Virus record (IMG/VR): IMGVR_UViG_3300047994_000087
Span: 82,742-146,741 of that record
DNA length: 64,000 nt
Direction: 5' to 3' (one strand)
Source of the DNA: a virus
Shown here one piece after another: positions 46,214 to 55,018 of the stretch; position 1 is the first letter of the stretch, and the number at the start of each line of letters is the position of its first letter. The position numbers and the translations under genes are program-made. The notes beneath the pieces are model-generated. The model was given only the letters and a program-made list of their open reading frames with translations. It had not been told where the DNA came from and did no database searches.

Positions 46214-46559
46214 TCACTCCTCCCTGCCCTTCAAGTATGTGGGCTAATAACGACTCTACTGTTTCCAGTCGCTCATGTAAGGAAAGGGTGGCATTCTGCA
46301 TGTCGTCGCTTTTGTCAAACAGCGCATCCACATTACGGATGCTCATGACCTTGAAGTTTTTCAGTTCTGCAATTTGATCTGCGAACGTATCGAGCAACTC
46401 TTTAAGGCTATCTAAGCCCTCATCAGATACTCCCATGCCACGACGGATAACATTGATCAGAGCTTGATTCCTGCCCATTCTCGGCTGAGAACTGATCCAA
46501 CCAAGAATCTCTTTGTCGTGACATCTAATTCTTATTTCTGGTGGTCTTTTAGCAGCCAT
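46173..46559 (-). CDS. Possible ribbon-helix-helix protein, 128 aa
   Basis: ATG at 46559: MAAKRPPEIRIRCHDKEILG then WISSQPRMGRNQALINVIRR: a basic strand followed by two helices, as in RHH DNA-binding domains, then a coiled coil (LHERLETVESLLAHILEG). A small regulator is a reasonable guess. Confidence 0.55.
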   Translation of the reverse strand: MAAKRPPEIRIRCHDKEILGWISSQPRMGRNQALINVIRRGMGVSDEGLDSLKELLDTFADQIAELKNFKVMSIRNVDALFDKSDDMQNATLSLHERLETVESLLAHILEGQGGVNDDTTSNTDSEAD

Positions 46560-46608
46560 GCTTATCCCCACAATATCCGCCATTACGTTAACTCTTGGTA
46601 TATCTCTA

Positions 46609-46914
46609 CTAAGGTCTACTCAACCTATCCTCAACAACACACTGAGGAGCATGATCTAACCACTTCTCTTCTTTCAGCACAGGCATTATCCCAGTAGGGA
46701 CACACTTATTTAGCTCACTCTGCATTGCCATTCGACCATACGCCATAACATCACTGACGCCCTTCCCCTCAGGCAGCTCAAACCTTATCCTGTGATATCT
46801 TGGATGTCCGCCCTCTTGAAGCAATGGGCTCTCGACCATCATGTACACAGTTCTGTTATCCACATAGACTTCAAGCACGTAGGGCATGTAGCCTAACATT
46901 TCTTCTTTAGGCAT
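46609..46914 (-). CDS. Hypothetical protein, 101 aa
   Basis: ATG at 46914 reads MPKEEMLGYMPYVLEVYVDN. Its upstream region is the GA dinucleotide run, which supplies GAGAG as ribosome site. Beta-rich, unrecognised. Confidence 0.6.
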   Translation of the reverse strand: MPKEEMLGYMPYVLEVYVDNRTVYMMVESPLLQEGGHPRYHRIRFELPEGKGVSDVMAYGRMAMQSELNKCVPTGIMPVLKEEKWLDHAPQCVVEDRLSRP

Positions 46915-47503
46915 CTTCTCTCTCTCTCTCTCTCTCCTTGAACACATAACTCCATTCACCCTGCGATACCATCAAGTGACCACTGTCATCTCTACTGAAT
47001 ATAACAGGCAAATCCCGTTTGGTTATACGCAACACTGTCTCTGTTATGTCCCTTCTTACTAGGGGTGTGTCATCCTCAAACACGTAAAGCCACAGAGCTT
47101 TCCTTAACGTATTGACCTGCTCTTCTGTGAGGCAATATTCCTCTAACTCCCTTTCAAGTCTTACCCTCTTCAGCCCACCATTGCCATCACTGTATACAGG
47201 TACAATCACGTGAACACCATCAGGATCAGCGTTGCCTAACAGCTCTCCATACCTTTTAAGTGCGCTGTGTATTTGATCTGGTCCCAGATTGGCAGGGAAC
47301 TGCACTTCATAGATCTTCGGGGATGATCCCTCATCTTCCAGTACTTTGACGCGCTCCTGAAGCTCCAGGAACTGTCCTATGAGCTTTGCCATACCCTCAT
47401 TGGATATTAGCCTTGAGTTGTACTCGTTCTTAGGGAAGAAGGGGTTAAGCACCTCGTACTTATCAATCGTCTTAGGGTCTAATAGTCTTTCATCGCTATT
47501 CAT
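46907..47503 (-). CDS. Hypothetical protein, 198 aa
   Basis: Coiled-coil segment (LIGQFLELQERVKVLEDEG) and a C-terminus ending KEREREREDA, coded by the GA run. No family recognised. Changes in GA number would alter the C-terminus. Confidence 0.62.
   Translation of the reverse strand: MNSDERLLDPKTIDKYEVLNPFFPKNEYNSRLISNEGMAKLIGQFLELQERVKVLEDEGSSPKIYEVQFPANLGPDQIHSALKRYGELLGNADPDGVHVIVPVYSDGNGGLKRVRLERELEEYCLTEEQVNTLRKALWLYVFEDDTPLVRRDITETVLRITKRDLPVIFSRDDSGHLMVSQGEWSYVFKEREREREDA
46918..46938. repeat. GA/CT dinucleotide repeat
   Basis: About ten CT units on the plus strand. It codes the Arg-Glu tail of the 198-aa protein and is also the ribosome-binding region of the next gene, so unit gain or loss would affect both. 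Confidence 0.85.
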
Positions 47504-47850
47504 TAGTATTCCCTCAAGGCTTTCTTCAGTGCAGGCAGTAGTTGGTTGGAGTTAGGAGTGAAGTCCTCCGATGTGTGTATCTCTGCTGTGACAGTGATGT
47601 CCCTGCTTCCATGTTTATATCGGTTGATGTTCACGAAATGATTCTCATTGAACAGTCTGATCACTCGCGTTCCTACCTCAACAGCCTCTTTGTTGGTACT
47701 TGTCTCTTTGAGCTTTACTTCCAATAGACCTAGAGCTTTAGTCAACTCAGCAGGCGTTCCCAGCTTTCTGTACTCCATTAAGTCATTAATGTCTTTACTG
47801 CCTACTGGAGTCAGTCTGTCGAAGTCTAATTTAATACATTCATCACTCAT
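47503..47850 (-). CDS. Hypothetical protein, 115 aa
   Basis: MSDECIKLDFDRLTPVGSKD, helical middle (ELTKALGLLEVKLKETSTNK), beta C-terminal part. Unrecognised. Confidence 0.6.
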   Translation of the reverse strand: MSDECIKLDFDRLTPVGSKDINDLMEYRKLGTPAELTKALGLLEVKLKETSTNKEAVEVGTRVIRLFNENHFVNINRYKHGSRDITVTAEIHTSEDFTPNSNQLLPALKKALREY

Positions 47851-48074
47851 TTCAGTTCTGCATCCTTTGTTTGTTCGGGCGCACTGTCACAGCTGAACGT
47901 CATATCTAGTTTCAGCGGCTCACTGCCCCATTTGTCTTCTATAGCCTTCGGATAAACACCAAACAGTCGGAATGTTCTACCACCGACCGTATCAATCTCC
48001 AGGTCAGTCTTCCCTGGAGCAGTCTTTGAAGGCATCACACGGATCTCCTTCCAGCGGACTTCAACCATTGCCAT
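47847..48074 (-). CDS. Hypothetical protein, 75 aa
   Basis: ATG at 48074 or 48068 (MVEVRWKEIRVMPSK). Beta-rich small protein (RTFRLFGVYPKAIEDKWG). Unrecognised. Confidence 0.58.
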   Translation of the reverse strand: MAMVEVRWKEIRVMPSKTAPGKTDLEIDTVGGRTFRLFGVYPKAIEDKWGSEPLKLDMTFSCDSAPEQTKDAELK

Positions 48075-48447
48075 AACCATCCGAGTTATCAGTTACTTCT
48101 CCCATAGGGTAGAAGGCAGACATATCAACCGACTGATTCGTTTGTTGTTCAAGATTCACGTACCATGGATAAAATATTCCATCAGGAGGATATACCCAGT
48201 CTTTAACGTCTACACTGCCAACTTCTATGCGCGTATCCACGGGAACCATCTGATCACCGTCATGTATATAGACTGTCTGATCAATGATCTTATCCATCTG
48301 AGTACTTAGTGGATTGTTCTTCTCTTCTTCCATCAGCTCTTTAACTCTCTTATTTAACCATTCACGAATGTAAGTAGGTTGTATCTCCAACAGTTGTTCA
48401 AGAGTCACTGATTTCATGCTGTACCATTCTTCGACTTCATCACTCAT
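48061..48447 (-). CDS. Hypothetical protein, 128 aa
   Basis: MSDEVEEWYSMKSVTLEQLL, helical N-terminal half, aromatic C-terminal half (YPPDGIFYPWYVNLEQQTN). Start at 48447 avoids a long overlap. Confidence 0.6.
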   Translation of the reverse strand: MSDEVEEWYSMKSVTLEQLLEIQPTYIREWLNKRVKELMEEEKNNPLSTQMDKIIDQTVYIHDGDQMVPVDTRIEVGSVDVKDWVYPPDGIFYPWYVNLEQQTNQSVDMSAFYPMGEVTDNSDGYGNG

Positions 48448-48628
48448 TGCTTGCCTTCCTCGCATCTTCTAATGACTTCAACAGATTCTCAGCAAACACT
48501 GTGGTTGCACTTTTACAGATCCTGTCCTTGTGTTGTCCTATATGCAGGTGCAGTAGATTGTGCAAAAGAGTTCGCTCTTCCTCGTCCAACTCAAGATGAG
48601 TAGTTATTTCAGTAGGTCCTCTATCCAT
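48440..48628 (-). CDS. Hypothetical protein, 62 aa
   Basis: MDRGPTEITTHLELDEEERT then LLHNLLHLHIGQHKDRICKS; a His-rich helix. Unrecognised. Confidence 0.6.
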   Translation of the reverse strand: MDRGPTEITTHLELDEEERTLLHNLLHLHIGQHKDRICKSATTVFAENLLKSLEDARKASNE

Positions 48629-48660
48629 TACCTGTCCTCCAAAGCTTTACACAACAATCA

Positions 48661-48840
48661 TTAGTCTCTGTCCTCAAGAACCTTGTCTAGATCAACATAA
48701 AACTTGTCTGCAAATCGATCTGTGTTGCTATACTCCCTGCCCATCTTATGTTCTCCAACAATCTCTTGAAGCATCCGCACCTCAGATACTGCCAAAGAGA
48801 AATGAACCAACTGCTCAGGTGTTTTTGTTTGTTCGGACAT
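48661..48840 (-). CDS. Hypothetical protein, 59 aa
   Basis: MSEQTKTPEQLVHFSLAVSE; an ATG 21 bases upstream is possible. Last small gene before the tail module. 48862-48965 is non-coding and should hold the promoter for these minus-strand genes. Confidence 0.55.
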   Translation of the reverse strand: MSEQTKTPEQLVHFSLAVSEVRMLQEIVGEHKMGREYSNTDRFADKFYVDLDKVLEDRD

Positions 48841-48965
48841 AGTTGACTGCGCCTCCCGCATTAACTCTGCATATGTCCATCATGGGACAGGAGGTCAGTC
48901 AGTGGCGAAAATATCTAATAAGCAACCAATTGAACTAGATAAGCAGATGCATACTGCTCACCCTT

Positions 48966-49373
48966 TTAGTAGGCGTAGAAGTTAAGTGTCCAGTCGGCCA
49001 CCGTGATCGCTGCTGATGTACCGGTTGATTTGTTGTTCACCTGAATCGTCGAGGCGCCCGTGATGACACTGAAGGTAGTGCCGCCATTATTCAGGCAGAA
49101 TGTGATTGACGCCGTGCCGCCACTGTTGCCGATGTTTGGCAAACCATAAATAATGTCGCCAACAGAATAACCATCATTGGCCGTTGTGCAGGTCAATGTG
49201 TACCAGAAATGCTGCGGCTGGAATCCAAGGCCGTGGGTGAATGGGCCGAAGACCGTAACGTTAGCCCATGTTGTGTTGGAAGATTTAAACACGCCCGGCG
49301 CGGTCACTGTCAGGGGCCGTCGCGGCTCAGAAAATACTTCTACAACATAACACCCCGCGCGTGGATCGAACAC
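48966..49373 (-). CDS. Tail-fibre-like fragment fused to tRNA remnant
   Basis: The frame opens with GTG inside a tRNA T arm (MFDPRAGC), then a tail-tip-like, GC-rich sequence (LTVTAPGVFKSSNTTWANVT; GGTASITFCLNNGG; AAITVADWTLNFYAY). The natural start is unclear; the piece looks like a C-terminal receptor-binding segment that lost its N-terminal part. It lies downstream of, and on the same strand as, the 640-aa fibre. Confidence 0.55.
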   Translation of the reverse strand: MFDPRAGCYVVEVFSEPRRPLTVTAPGVFKSSNTTWANVTVFGPFTHGLGFQPQHFWYTLTCTTANDGYSVGDIIYGLPNIGNSGGTASITFCLNNGGTTFSVITGASTIQVNNKSTGTSAAITVADWTLNFYAY

Positions 49374-49421
49374 GCATAAACTGGTTTAGAATCAGCCGCG
49401 CTACCACTGCGCCAATCTGCG
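49351..49421 (-). pseudogene. Amber-type tRNA(CTA) remnant, acceptor broken
   Basis: D stem GCGC/GCGC with loop AGTGGTA, anticodon loop TTCTAAA (anticodon CTA, would read TAG), T stem GCGTG/CACGC with loop TTCGATC are all in register. But 5' CGCAGAT cannot pair with 3' GCGGGGT: the sequence changes at the T stem/acceptor boundary (49358/49359) into GC-rich fibre DNA. Likely inactive; the break looks like a recombination joint. Confidence 0.6.
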
Positions 49422-49426
49422 ATATT

Positions 49427-49490
49427 TGGTGGACCAGGCTGGATTCTAACCAGCGATCTATTTCAGCTTTGAGCACTAAGCTACCGGTCC
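49427..49490 (-). tRNA. Truncated tRNA-like gene, one arm missing
   Basis: Acceptor GGACCGG/CTGGTCC, T arm GCTGG/CCAGC with loop TTAGAAT, discriminator A and encoded CCA are intact. Between them is only one stem-loop (GCTT/AAGC) and an 11-base linker, so either the anticodon arm or the D arm is lost. If the stem-loop is the anticodon arm, an 8-base loop with T-GCT could be read as Ser. No second arm can be folded. Confidence 0.5.
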
Positions 49491-49602
49491 AAATGGCAGA
49501 GTGTTTATCTCTTAAACTGACTCCCTCTAAAACATCACTGCTTATCGAGCGGGCCCACTCCATGCGGTTAATTTAGCGCATCCAGAGCGGCAATAAAAAA
49601 AA

Positions 49603-51525
49603 TTACCAAACCGACACTGGGAATGACGAAGGCGTTATATTTGCCGAGCCGCTAGAACCAGCCGTGGCCGGTTGAGTTGAAGAGCCAGTGCCAACAGATC
49701 CACCGGTGACGACTGTCGTGACTGTGCTTGTGCTAGCGCAAACGCCGTCAATTATTCCGCCGCCACCACCAGCTCCCTCGCCGCCAGTTGTGCTAAATCC
49801 ATTGCCACCATTGCCGCCGGTGGCCGTCCACGTACCGGCCAAGGTGCTGCCACCTCTAACGAGAATAATCCCAGCACCACCGCCGCCGCCGCCGCCGCCA
49901 TTGGTTGTCGCATTTCCGCCCGCGCCACCATTAGCGGTGATCGTGGCGTTAATTGCTCCGGTTGCCTCAAGATAGAAGCCGCCACCGCCAGCACCACCGG
50001 CGCCGCCAACACCAGAAGCACTTGTCACGCCGCCGCCTGATCCTGACGAACCTGAGAACTGATCGCCCCATGTATAGGCTTGACCGCCATAGCTCTTTTG
50101 ATTGGCAGTAGACGATCCGCCGTTACCGCCAGCGCCACCAGATCCGCCGCCAGCACCACCAACGACGCTCGATCCTGTGCCGGCCCAACCGACTTCCCCT
50201 GCACCAATACCAGCGCCATTCTGAGGCGGCTGAGTAGTCAGGGTTGTCGCTCCGAAGCCTCCTGCGAGATTCGTGGAGACGACAACGCCAGATCCGGCAA
50301 TAGCTGTAAAGGTTCCGTTGCAATAAATGCGCGTATTTGAAGTTGCCGTCAACGTACCTGTAGAAGTGTAATTGCCAAAATGATAATAAGTGCCCGAGAT
50401 CGCGCCCGATGCCGGTAGTTGACGACCGTTGGCCAAAATACCGGCTGACTTTAGAGCCGCTAAACCGATCATTGTTTGGACTTGAGCGGCCGTTAGATCT
50501 GTCGGGCTAGCCGTTGATCCGCTGACGTTGCCCTTGATCGTGTTGTTCGCCATGGTGGCAAGGTTTGAGTTTGCGACTGTTGCTGAGGCAAGCTGCCCTC
50601 CGGTAATCCCAGCCGTTGCCGAAATCTGCGATGTAGTTATTGTAGCGCTAGCAAGCTGAGAGCCGGTTATACCGGCAGTTGCTGATATCTGCGATGTAGT
50701 TATTGTGGCACTAACAATATTGGCCGCCGCAACAACATTAGAGCCAAGAGTTGTAACCCCCCCCGCGCTCATTGTTATCGCGCCGCTTAGGCTAGACCAA
50801 GCCAAAAGACCGTTTGTCCCACTTTGCCCAATTGCTATTTGCCCGGAGGTCGGCGTGACATAAGGCCAAGTGACCAAAGCCCCAGCTGTTCCGCCCGCTG
50901 GCACTGAGAAGAAAAGGCTTCCCGATACTGCTCCGTTCAAACAGAGAGCGCCACCACCGGTTGATGGACTTGCAACAGTCGCTAAAATTTGCGCCGAGCC
51001 TAATATGCTCGTCGAATTACCACCACCTTGCATCCCGATAGGTGATAGGAGTACACTTGTTGTAGCATTGAAAATGGCCGCCATCTGGCCTTTGTTGGCT
51101 GTGTCCCCCAAGTTTGCCGATGAGCCAGAGTTGGTATAAACAGCGAGACTATATTGAGCCCCAGTTGCAATTGTTGAGGCAATAGTAATTGAGCCGTTGC
51201 CATTCGTAATGTTGATACCTGTTCCGGATGTGATTGTGGCCAGATTGTAAGTACCGCTTGACGTATTACCGATCAGCACTTGGCCGTCGCTCGGGGTAGT
51301 AGCTAATCCCGTGCCACCATTGCCTAAAGGCAGTGTGCCAGTGATAACACTGGACCCCCCCGCAAGACTCAGTGCCCCAAACGCAGGCGTTCCTGTTCCA
51401 GACGTTCCACTAAGCAACGGAATACCAGCACTACTAGCGGCGGCAATGACTGTGGAGTTAGGTAACTCTCCGTAAGGACTAGTGCCATTGAATAACAGAT
51501 AGTTTGCTTCAAGAACGGCTGACAT
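49603..51525 (-). CDS. Tail fibre with poly-glycine receptor region
   Basis: 640 residues. Repetitive beta-strand N-terminal two thirds with LPLGNGGTGLATTPSDGQ and paired ITTSQISATAGITG repeats, a chaperone-like trimeric fibre style, then a Gly-rich zone near 450-610 (GGAGGGSGGAGGNGG; NGGGGGGGGAG; GGEGAGGGGG) resembling the polyglycine loops of T-even gp38-type adhesins. These loops bind the host receptor in that family. Codes are GC-rich compared with neighbours, pointing to recent exchange. Confidence 0.78.
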   Translation of the reverse strand: MSAVLEANYLLFNGTSPYGELPNSTVIAAASSAGIPLLSGTSGTGTPAFGALSLAGGSSVITGTLPLGNGGTGLATTPSDGQVLIGNTSSGTYNLATITSGTGINITNGNGSITIASTIATGAQYSLAVYTNSGSSANLGDTANKGQMAAIFNATTSVLLSPIGMQGGGNSTSILGSAQILATVASPSTGGGALCLNGAVSGSLFFSVPAGGTAGALVTWPYVTPTSGQIAIGQSGTNGLLAWSSLSGAITMSAGGVTTLGSNVVAAANIVSATITTSQISATAGITGSQLASATITTSQISATAGITGGQLASATVANSNLATMANNTIKGNVSGSTASPTDLTAAQVQTMIGLAALKSAGILANGRQLPASGAISGTYYHFGNYTSTGTLTATSNTRIYCNGTFTAIAGSGVVVSTNLAGGFGATTLTTQPPQNGAGIGAGEVGWAGTGSSVVGGAGGGSGGAGGNGGSSTANQKSYGGQAYTWGDQFSGSSGSGGGVTSASGVGGAGGAGGGGFYLEATGAINATITANGGAGGNATTNGGGGGGGGAGIILVRGGSTLAGTWTATGGNGGNGFSTTGGEGAGGGGGIIDGVCASTSTVTTVVTGGSVGTGSSTQPATAGSSGSANITPSSFPVSVW

Positions 51526-51555
51526 GGATCACCAATACCCCTTTCCGATCCAGGC

Positions 51556-53088
51556 TTAGGCTACGAACCAGTTGGTTCCGTCGTTGTACACGGTGAGAGA
51601 GTCATACTGTGTTAGAATCGGCCAGTTAGACAAACCATTTATAGTCCCAGAAGCAGGTGTAACAAGTACCTTTCCTGTGCCATTGTCTTTCTTCATGATG
51701 ATGTAGGGAATCCACTTATTAGAACTCGATGCAGTAACAAGAGTGGCTGTAATAGTCGATGTACTTGTAGTCACCTGAGTGATGTAATCAGAAGCACCCT
51801 GAGTGAAGTTAGCAGATTGACTGACTAGACTTGGTTGCAGCGGATAACCGCCAAGGTTAGCTAGGGCAGTACTTGCACTTACAGCACCAGTTCCTCCCGC
51901 TCCTATAGAAACCGTTCCAAAACCAGGGGCAGCTGTAGACCCTGTGAAGTTACCAAATGCAGTGTTGGCAGATACTGTGGCGTTGCCCGTTCCGCCTTGA
52001 GCTACTGCGAGAATGTTTGATCCAAACGCAGCACTATCAATATTTGCCCAGCTAGCGGTTGAACCACCGGAGTATAGAACAGTGTGGTTAGCTCCTATTC
52101 CTAATCTTGTTGCAGAGCTGGAGCCATTACCAATAATCAAGTCTCCAGTTGTTGTTATAGGAGACAAGTTGTTGAATCCACCAGATGCAGATGTCGCACC
52201 GGTTCCCCCATGAGTTGTTCCAACTGCTGTACCTGCCCATGTTCCAGAACTGATCGTTCCAACTGTGGTTATAGCAGCTTGCCCTGCCCACGTTGACAAA
52301 ATTCCAATACCAGAACCAGTGACAGTGATCGACGTTCCATCTCCAACAGCAGTAATGATGTTGGACGAGATACTAATACCATTGCCTTGGGAATAAACCT
52401 GACCACCTGAGAACTGAGAGAAGCTGATAGAGGTTGTATCAAGAACAGCAGACAGACCAGGAGTAGCAACGAAACCTTGACCTCCATTAACTGATCCGGT
52501 AGTGACAAATGTGAATGCACTCTTCTCAACCTGAGCACTAGTGTCGTAGTCAGTGGCTCTTGTTAGAACAGCAGCAACACCGATAGCACCAGCGGTAGTG
52601 ACAACATAAATACCGTTTTGACTGGCAGTCGCCTGGTTCTTCACCAAGATTCGGTCGTTGAGCGCAGTTAAATAACCATCAATGGTCAATGTTCCTGTAG
52701 CTGTAACAGTGAAAGTAAAGGTAGGTGTTCCTACGTATGTTCCAGCAGGAAGTGCAGTTGTAGTTGCGCACATACAGGCAGCGTGGATGTCCAAACCAAC
52801 TACAGTGTTGTCTACGTAGTTCTTCGTTGCGTAATCGCCGGAAGCTGTAGGATCAGCTGCCCCAGTGACTTTGAAGCCTCCTGCCGCAAGATTTCCACCA
52901 AGAGTCTTCCCACTAAAAGTCTGTGAAGCTGCCAACATCATGAAGGTATCACTACCACCAGCATCAGGAACAGTAAGAGTGTGTCCTGCTGATGGGTTCG
53001 CAGCAACTATTGTTGTATTACCACCGGAGTTCAAGAAGACCAGGCTTGTCTCAAGAAACTGTGTTGGTAATGTGGTTAGAAACGCCAT
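51556..53088 (-). CDS. Tail fibre protein, 510 aa
   Basis: Begins with fibre motifs (NTTIVAANPSAGHTLTVPDA, then KTLGGNLAAGGFKVTGAADP and YATKNYVDN, the usual phage tail-fibre linker), then strands with THGGTGATSASG and AQGGTGNATVSA, and ends LTVYNDGTNWFVA. Structural protein exposed on the virion. Same strand, directly upstream of the poly-Gly fibre. Confidence 0.8.
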   Translation of the reverse strand: MAFLTTLPTQFLETSLVFLNSGGNTTIVAANPSAGHTLTVPDAGGSDTFMMLAASQTFSGKTLGGNLAAGGFKVTGAADPTASGDYATKNYVDNTVVGLDIHAACMCATTTALPAGTYVGTPTFTFTVTATGTLTIDGYLTALNDRILVKNQATASQNGIYVVTTAGAIGVAAVLTRATDYDTSAQVEKSAFTFVTTGSVNGGQGFVATPGLSAVLDTTSISFSQFSGGQVYSQGNGISISSNIITAVGDGTSITVTGSGIGILSTWAGQAAITTVGTISSGTWAGTAVGTTHGGTGATSASGGFNNLSPITTTGDLIIGNGSSSATRLGIGANHTVLYSGGSTASWANIDSAAFGSNILAVAQGGTGNATVSANTAFGNFTGSTAAPGFGTVSIGAGGTGAVSASTALANLGGYPLQPSLVSQSANFTQGASDYITQVTTSTSTITATLVTASSSNKWIPYIIMKKDNGTGKVLVTPASGTINGLSNWPILTQYDSLTVYNDGTNWFVA

Positions 53089-53193
53089 CTGACGGATACC
53101 TCTTGAAACTCAGTTCAATAGTAAGTCCGCCAGACATGGGTATTTTCTTTTAGCTTAATTGACTATATCAGCCAATTTCGATGTGCATAAATT

Positions 53194-53574
53194 TTAGATT
53201 TGAGGAGGGCTGAACTCTTCTACCTGCTCCTCAGTCCTAACGGCTTCGAGTTTGTGCTTATTCTTTTTATCAACCTTAGACTGGTGAATACGTCTACTCA
53301 CCTCGCCATTCTTCTCTTCATCCTGATACACTTCATCTCTGATACGCAGCTGTTCTAACTGCTCTTCTCGCAACTTAAGTTCACTCTGAAGTCGAGCAAC
53401 GTCCATGTTAGCTGCATTTAAATTACCCTGTGTGTGTCTAAGTTTAGTGACCATACGGTCATAGTCATTACTGAGGGTAGTGAACAGAAGTCCAATACGT
53501 ATGAACTCATCCTTAGCCAGGTGTACTTGCTCCCACACCTCAGGCATCGTCATTGATTGTTGTTCTTCCGACAT
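53194..53574 (-). CDS. Coiled-coil protein, 126 aa
   Basis: ATG at 53574 follows AAGGAGA at 7 bases. Long helix (LSNDYDRMVTKLRHTQGNLN, VARLQSELKLREEQLEQLR) and a basic tail. Placed between fibre genes and the collagen-like gene; may be a tail accessory or chaperone. Not recognised. Confidence 0.65.
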   Translation of the reverse strand: MSEEQQSMTMPEVWEQVHLAKDEFIRIGLLFTTLSNDYDRMVTKLRHTQGNLNAANMDVARLQSELKLREEQLEQLRIRDEVYQDEEKNGEVSRRIHQSKVDKKNKHKLEAVRTEEQVEEFSPPQI

Positions 53575-53585
53575 CCCACGTCTCC

Positions 53586-54089
53586 TTATGTAATGCGCCA
53601 CTTGGTCTCGTCGCTGGTAATCTCTAACGAGTCGATATTGCTTCGAGCCACGTAAATAACAGTACGATCTGCATTCTGAAATGTAACAGTGTTTGTGGAT
53701 GGACCAGCAATTCTATTCAGTTTTATAGTCTTACCTCCTCTAGTCGAAGGGTCTGGGACTGTAACTACTTGATCGTTGTCAGTGCAATCGAAGTCCAACC
53801 AATTTTCGTCGACAATTGTGTACGTAGAGTCAGTCACAGCTGGATTATCTACTTCCCAGTTCTGTCCACCTGGATTACCTTGAGGTCCTTGAGGTCCTTG
53901 AGGTCCTTGGATTCCTTGCACACCTGGGGGACCAACCGGTCCTTGGATTCCTTGCACACCTGGGGGACCAACCGGTCCCTGAATACCAGGAACATCCAGG
54001 CTCAAAACAGTGTCATCTACCACGTCAAGAGTCATTACACAATCAGTAACGTCGAAAGTCAAACAGATGGTAGGAATATCATCAGGCAT
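53586..54089 (-). CDS. Collagen-like tail-associated protein
   Basis: 167 residues. Residues about 33-75 are Gly-X-Y triplets ([20 protein letters not shown], then [12 protein letters not shown]), which form trimeric collagen-like stalks in phage fibres. The C-terminal part ([29 protein letters not shown]) is a fibre-tip-like beta domain. Overlaps the upstream gene by eight bases. Confidence 0.8.
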   Translation of the reverse strand: MPDDIPTICLTFDVTDCVMTLDVVDDTVLSLDVPGIQGPVGPPGVQGIQGPVGPPGVQGIQGPQGPQGPQGNPGGQNWEVDNPAVTDSTYTIVDENWLDFDCTDNDQVVTVPDPSTRGGKTIKLNRIAGPSTNTVTFQNADRTVIYVARSNIDSLEITSDETKWRIT

Positions 54090-54456
54090 ATAGATCTGTA
54101 GTCCAGGACGTAACTACATTGAACTGTCCATCTGTAATTGGAATCTTGAATCCACTTCCGTCAATTAACCACAGGTCCCAATTCAATACGCCTACAGGCC
54201 ACGACGCTGTGACGGCATTTACAATCCAGATCGTAAACTTCCCATTCACTGCATCTGTTATTGTAAGAGAGCCGTTACTCAAAAGAGTGTCGCAGGTCGC
54301 CACAAGAATGCCGTCCGCTGTTTTGACTTCCATCTTCAGGTTGCAAGAGGTTATGTCCAATGGCCCCTTGACCGGAGGAGGTCCTGGACTTGTAGTGGTA
54401 GTCAAACTACCTAACGCACGCCAATCCTGTCCTACCTTAATCTTTATAGCATCCAC
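54082..54456 (-). CDS. Probable tail/baseplate protein, 124 aa
   Basis: Beta-rich: [60 protein letters not shown] and [20 protein letters not shown]. The layout suggests the N-terminal baseplate-attachment domain seen in BppU-like phage proteins; a moderate-confidence reading. Confidence 0.6.
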   Translation of the reverse strand: MDAIKIKVGQDWRALGSLTTTTSPGPPPVKGPLDITSCNLKMEVKTADGILVATCDTLLSNGSLTITDAVNGKFTIWIVNAVTASWPVGVLNWDLWLIDGSGFKIPITDGQFNVVTSWTTDLYA

Positions 54457-54519
54457 GTAGACAGGTCTCCATTCTTACAGCACTGCCTAATTTTGGAGCC
54501 AAAGAAACGCGCTCCGTAT

Positions 54520-54756
54520 TTATGTGCTGTATTTTCTTTGAAGATAGTCGACTCGGTCTCTCAGAACCTCATTCTCTTTCTTGAGCAACATGTAAGCCTC
54601 ATACAAAGTACACTGACCACAGGCCTCTCCATCTTCTGTAGGCTGCCAGCTGTTAGCCCAGCATCCATCGCAGGTAGTACCTATAGAGCGCAAGATGATC
54701 TGAAGGCGGTGGTTATCCTTCCTAAGAATGTATATCTCCCTATCCTTATCGTCCAT
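54520..54756 (-). CDS. Hypothetical protein with Cys cluster, 78 aa
   Basis: ATG at 54756 (ATGA). Helix, then CDGCWANSW..GEACGQC (zinc site), then coiled coil (LKKENEVLRDRVDYLQRKY). Confidence 0.62.
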   Translation of the reverse strand: MDDKDREIYILRKDNHRLQIILRSIGTTCDGCWANSWQPTEDGEACGQCTLYEAYMLLKKENEVLRDRVDYLQRKYST

Positions 54757-55016
54757 CAATACAGATATGAGTTCGGCTGTAGTTCCCCATTCCTGAGAGC
54801 GTCACCAAGCTGAAGGAACTGTTCCTGAACTGCATCAGGATCTGACAAGGTTACTGGCCTGCGTTTGGCGAATATCAGATCATCTATTGCATCCGAGTGG
54901 AACTTACTCATGACCATGAAGGCATAAAGTAGAACTATGCTAGAGTCTCGACTAAGACATCCATCCCGCAATATCTCCTCTCGGAGTTCATTAACTGTTG
55001 GTACGTCGTTGATCAA
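54756..55016 (-). CDS. Hypothetical protein, 86 aa
   Basis: MINDVPTVNELREEILRDGC and SSIVLLYAFMVMSKFHSDAI. Helical. Unrecognised. Confidence 0.6.
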   Translation of the reverse strand: MINDVPTVNELREEILRDGCLSRDSSIVLLYAFMVMSKFHSDAIDDLIFAKRRPVTLSDPDAVQEQFLQLGDALRNGELQPNSYLY

Positions 55017-55018
55017 TA

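Noticed and set aside
49688-50340. Pro/Ala-rich plus-strand frames opposite the tail fibre
   Set aside because: Complement of the Gly-rich codons; no start context.
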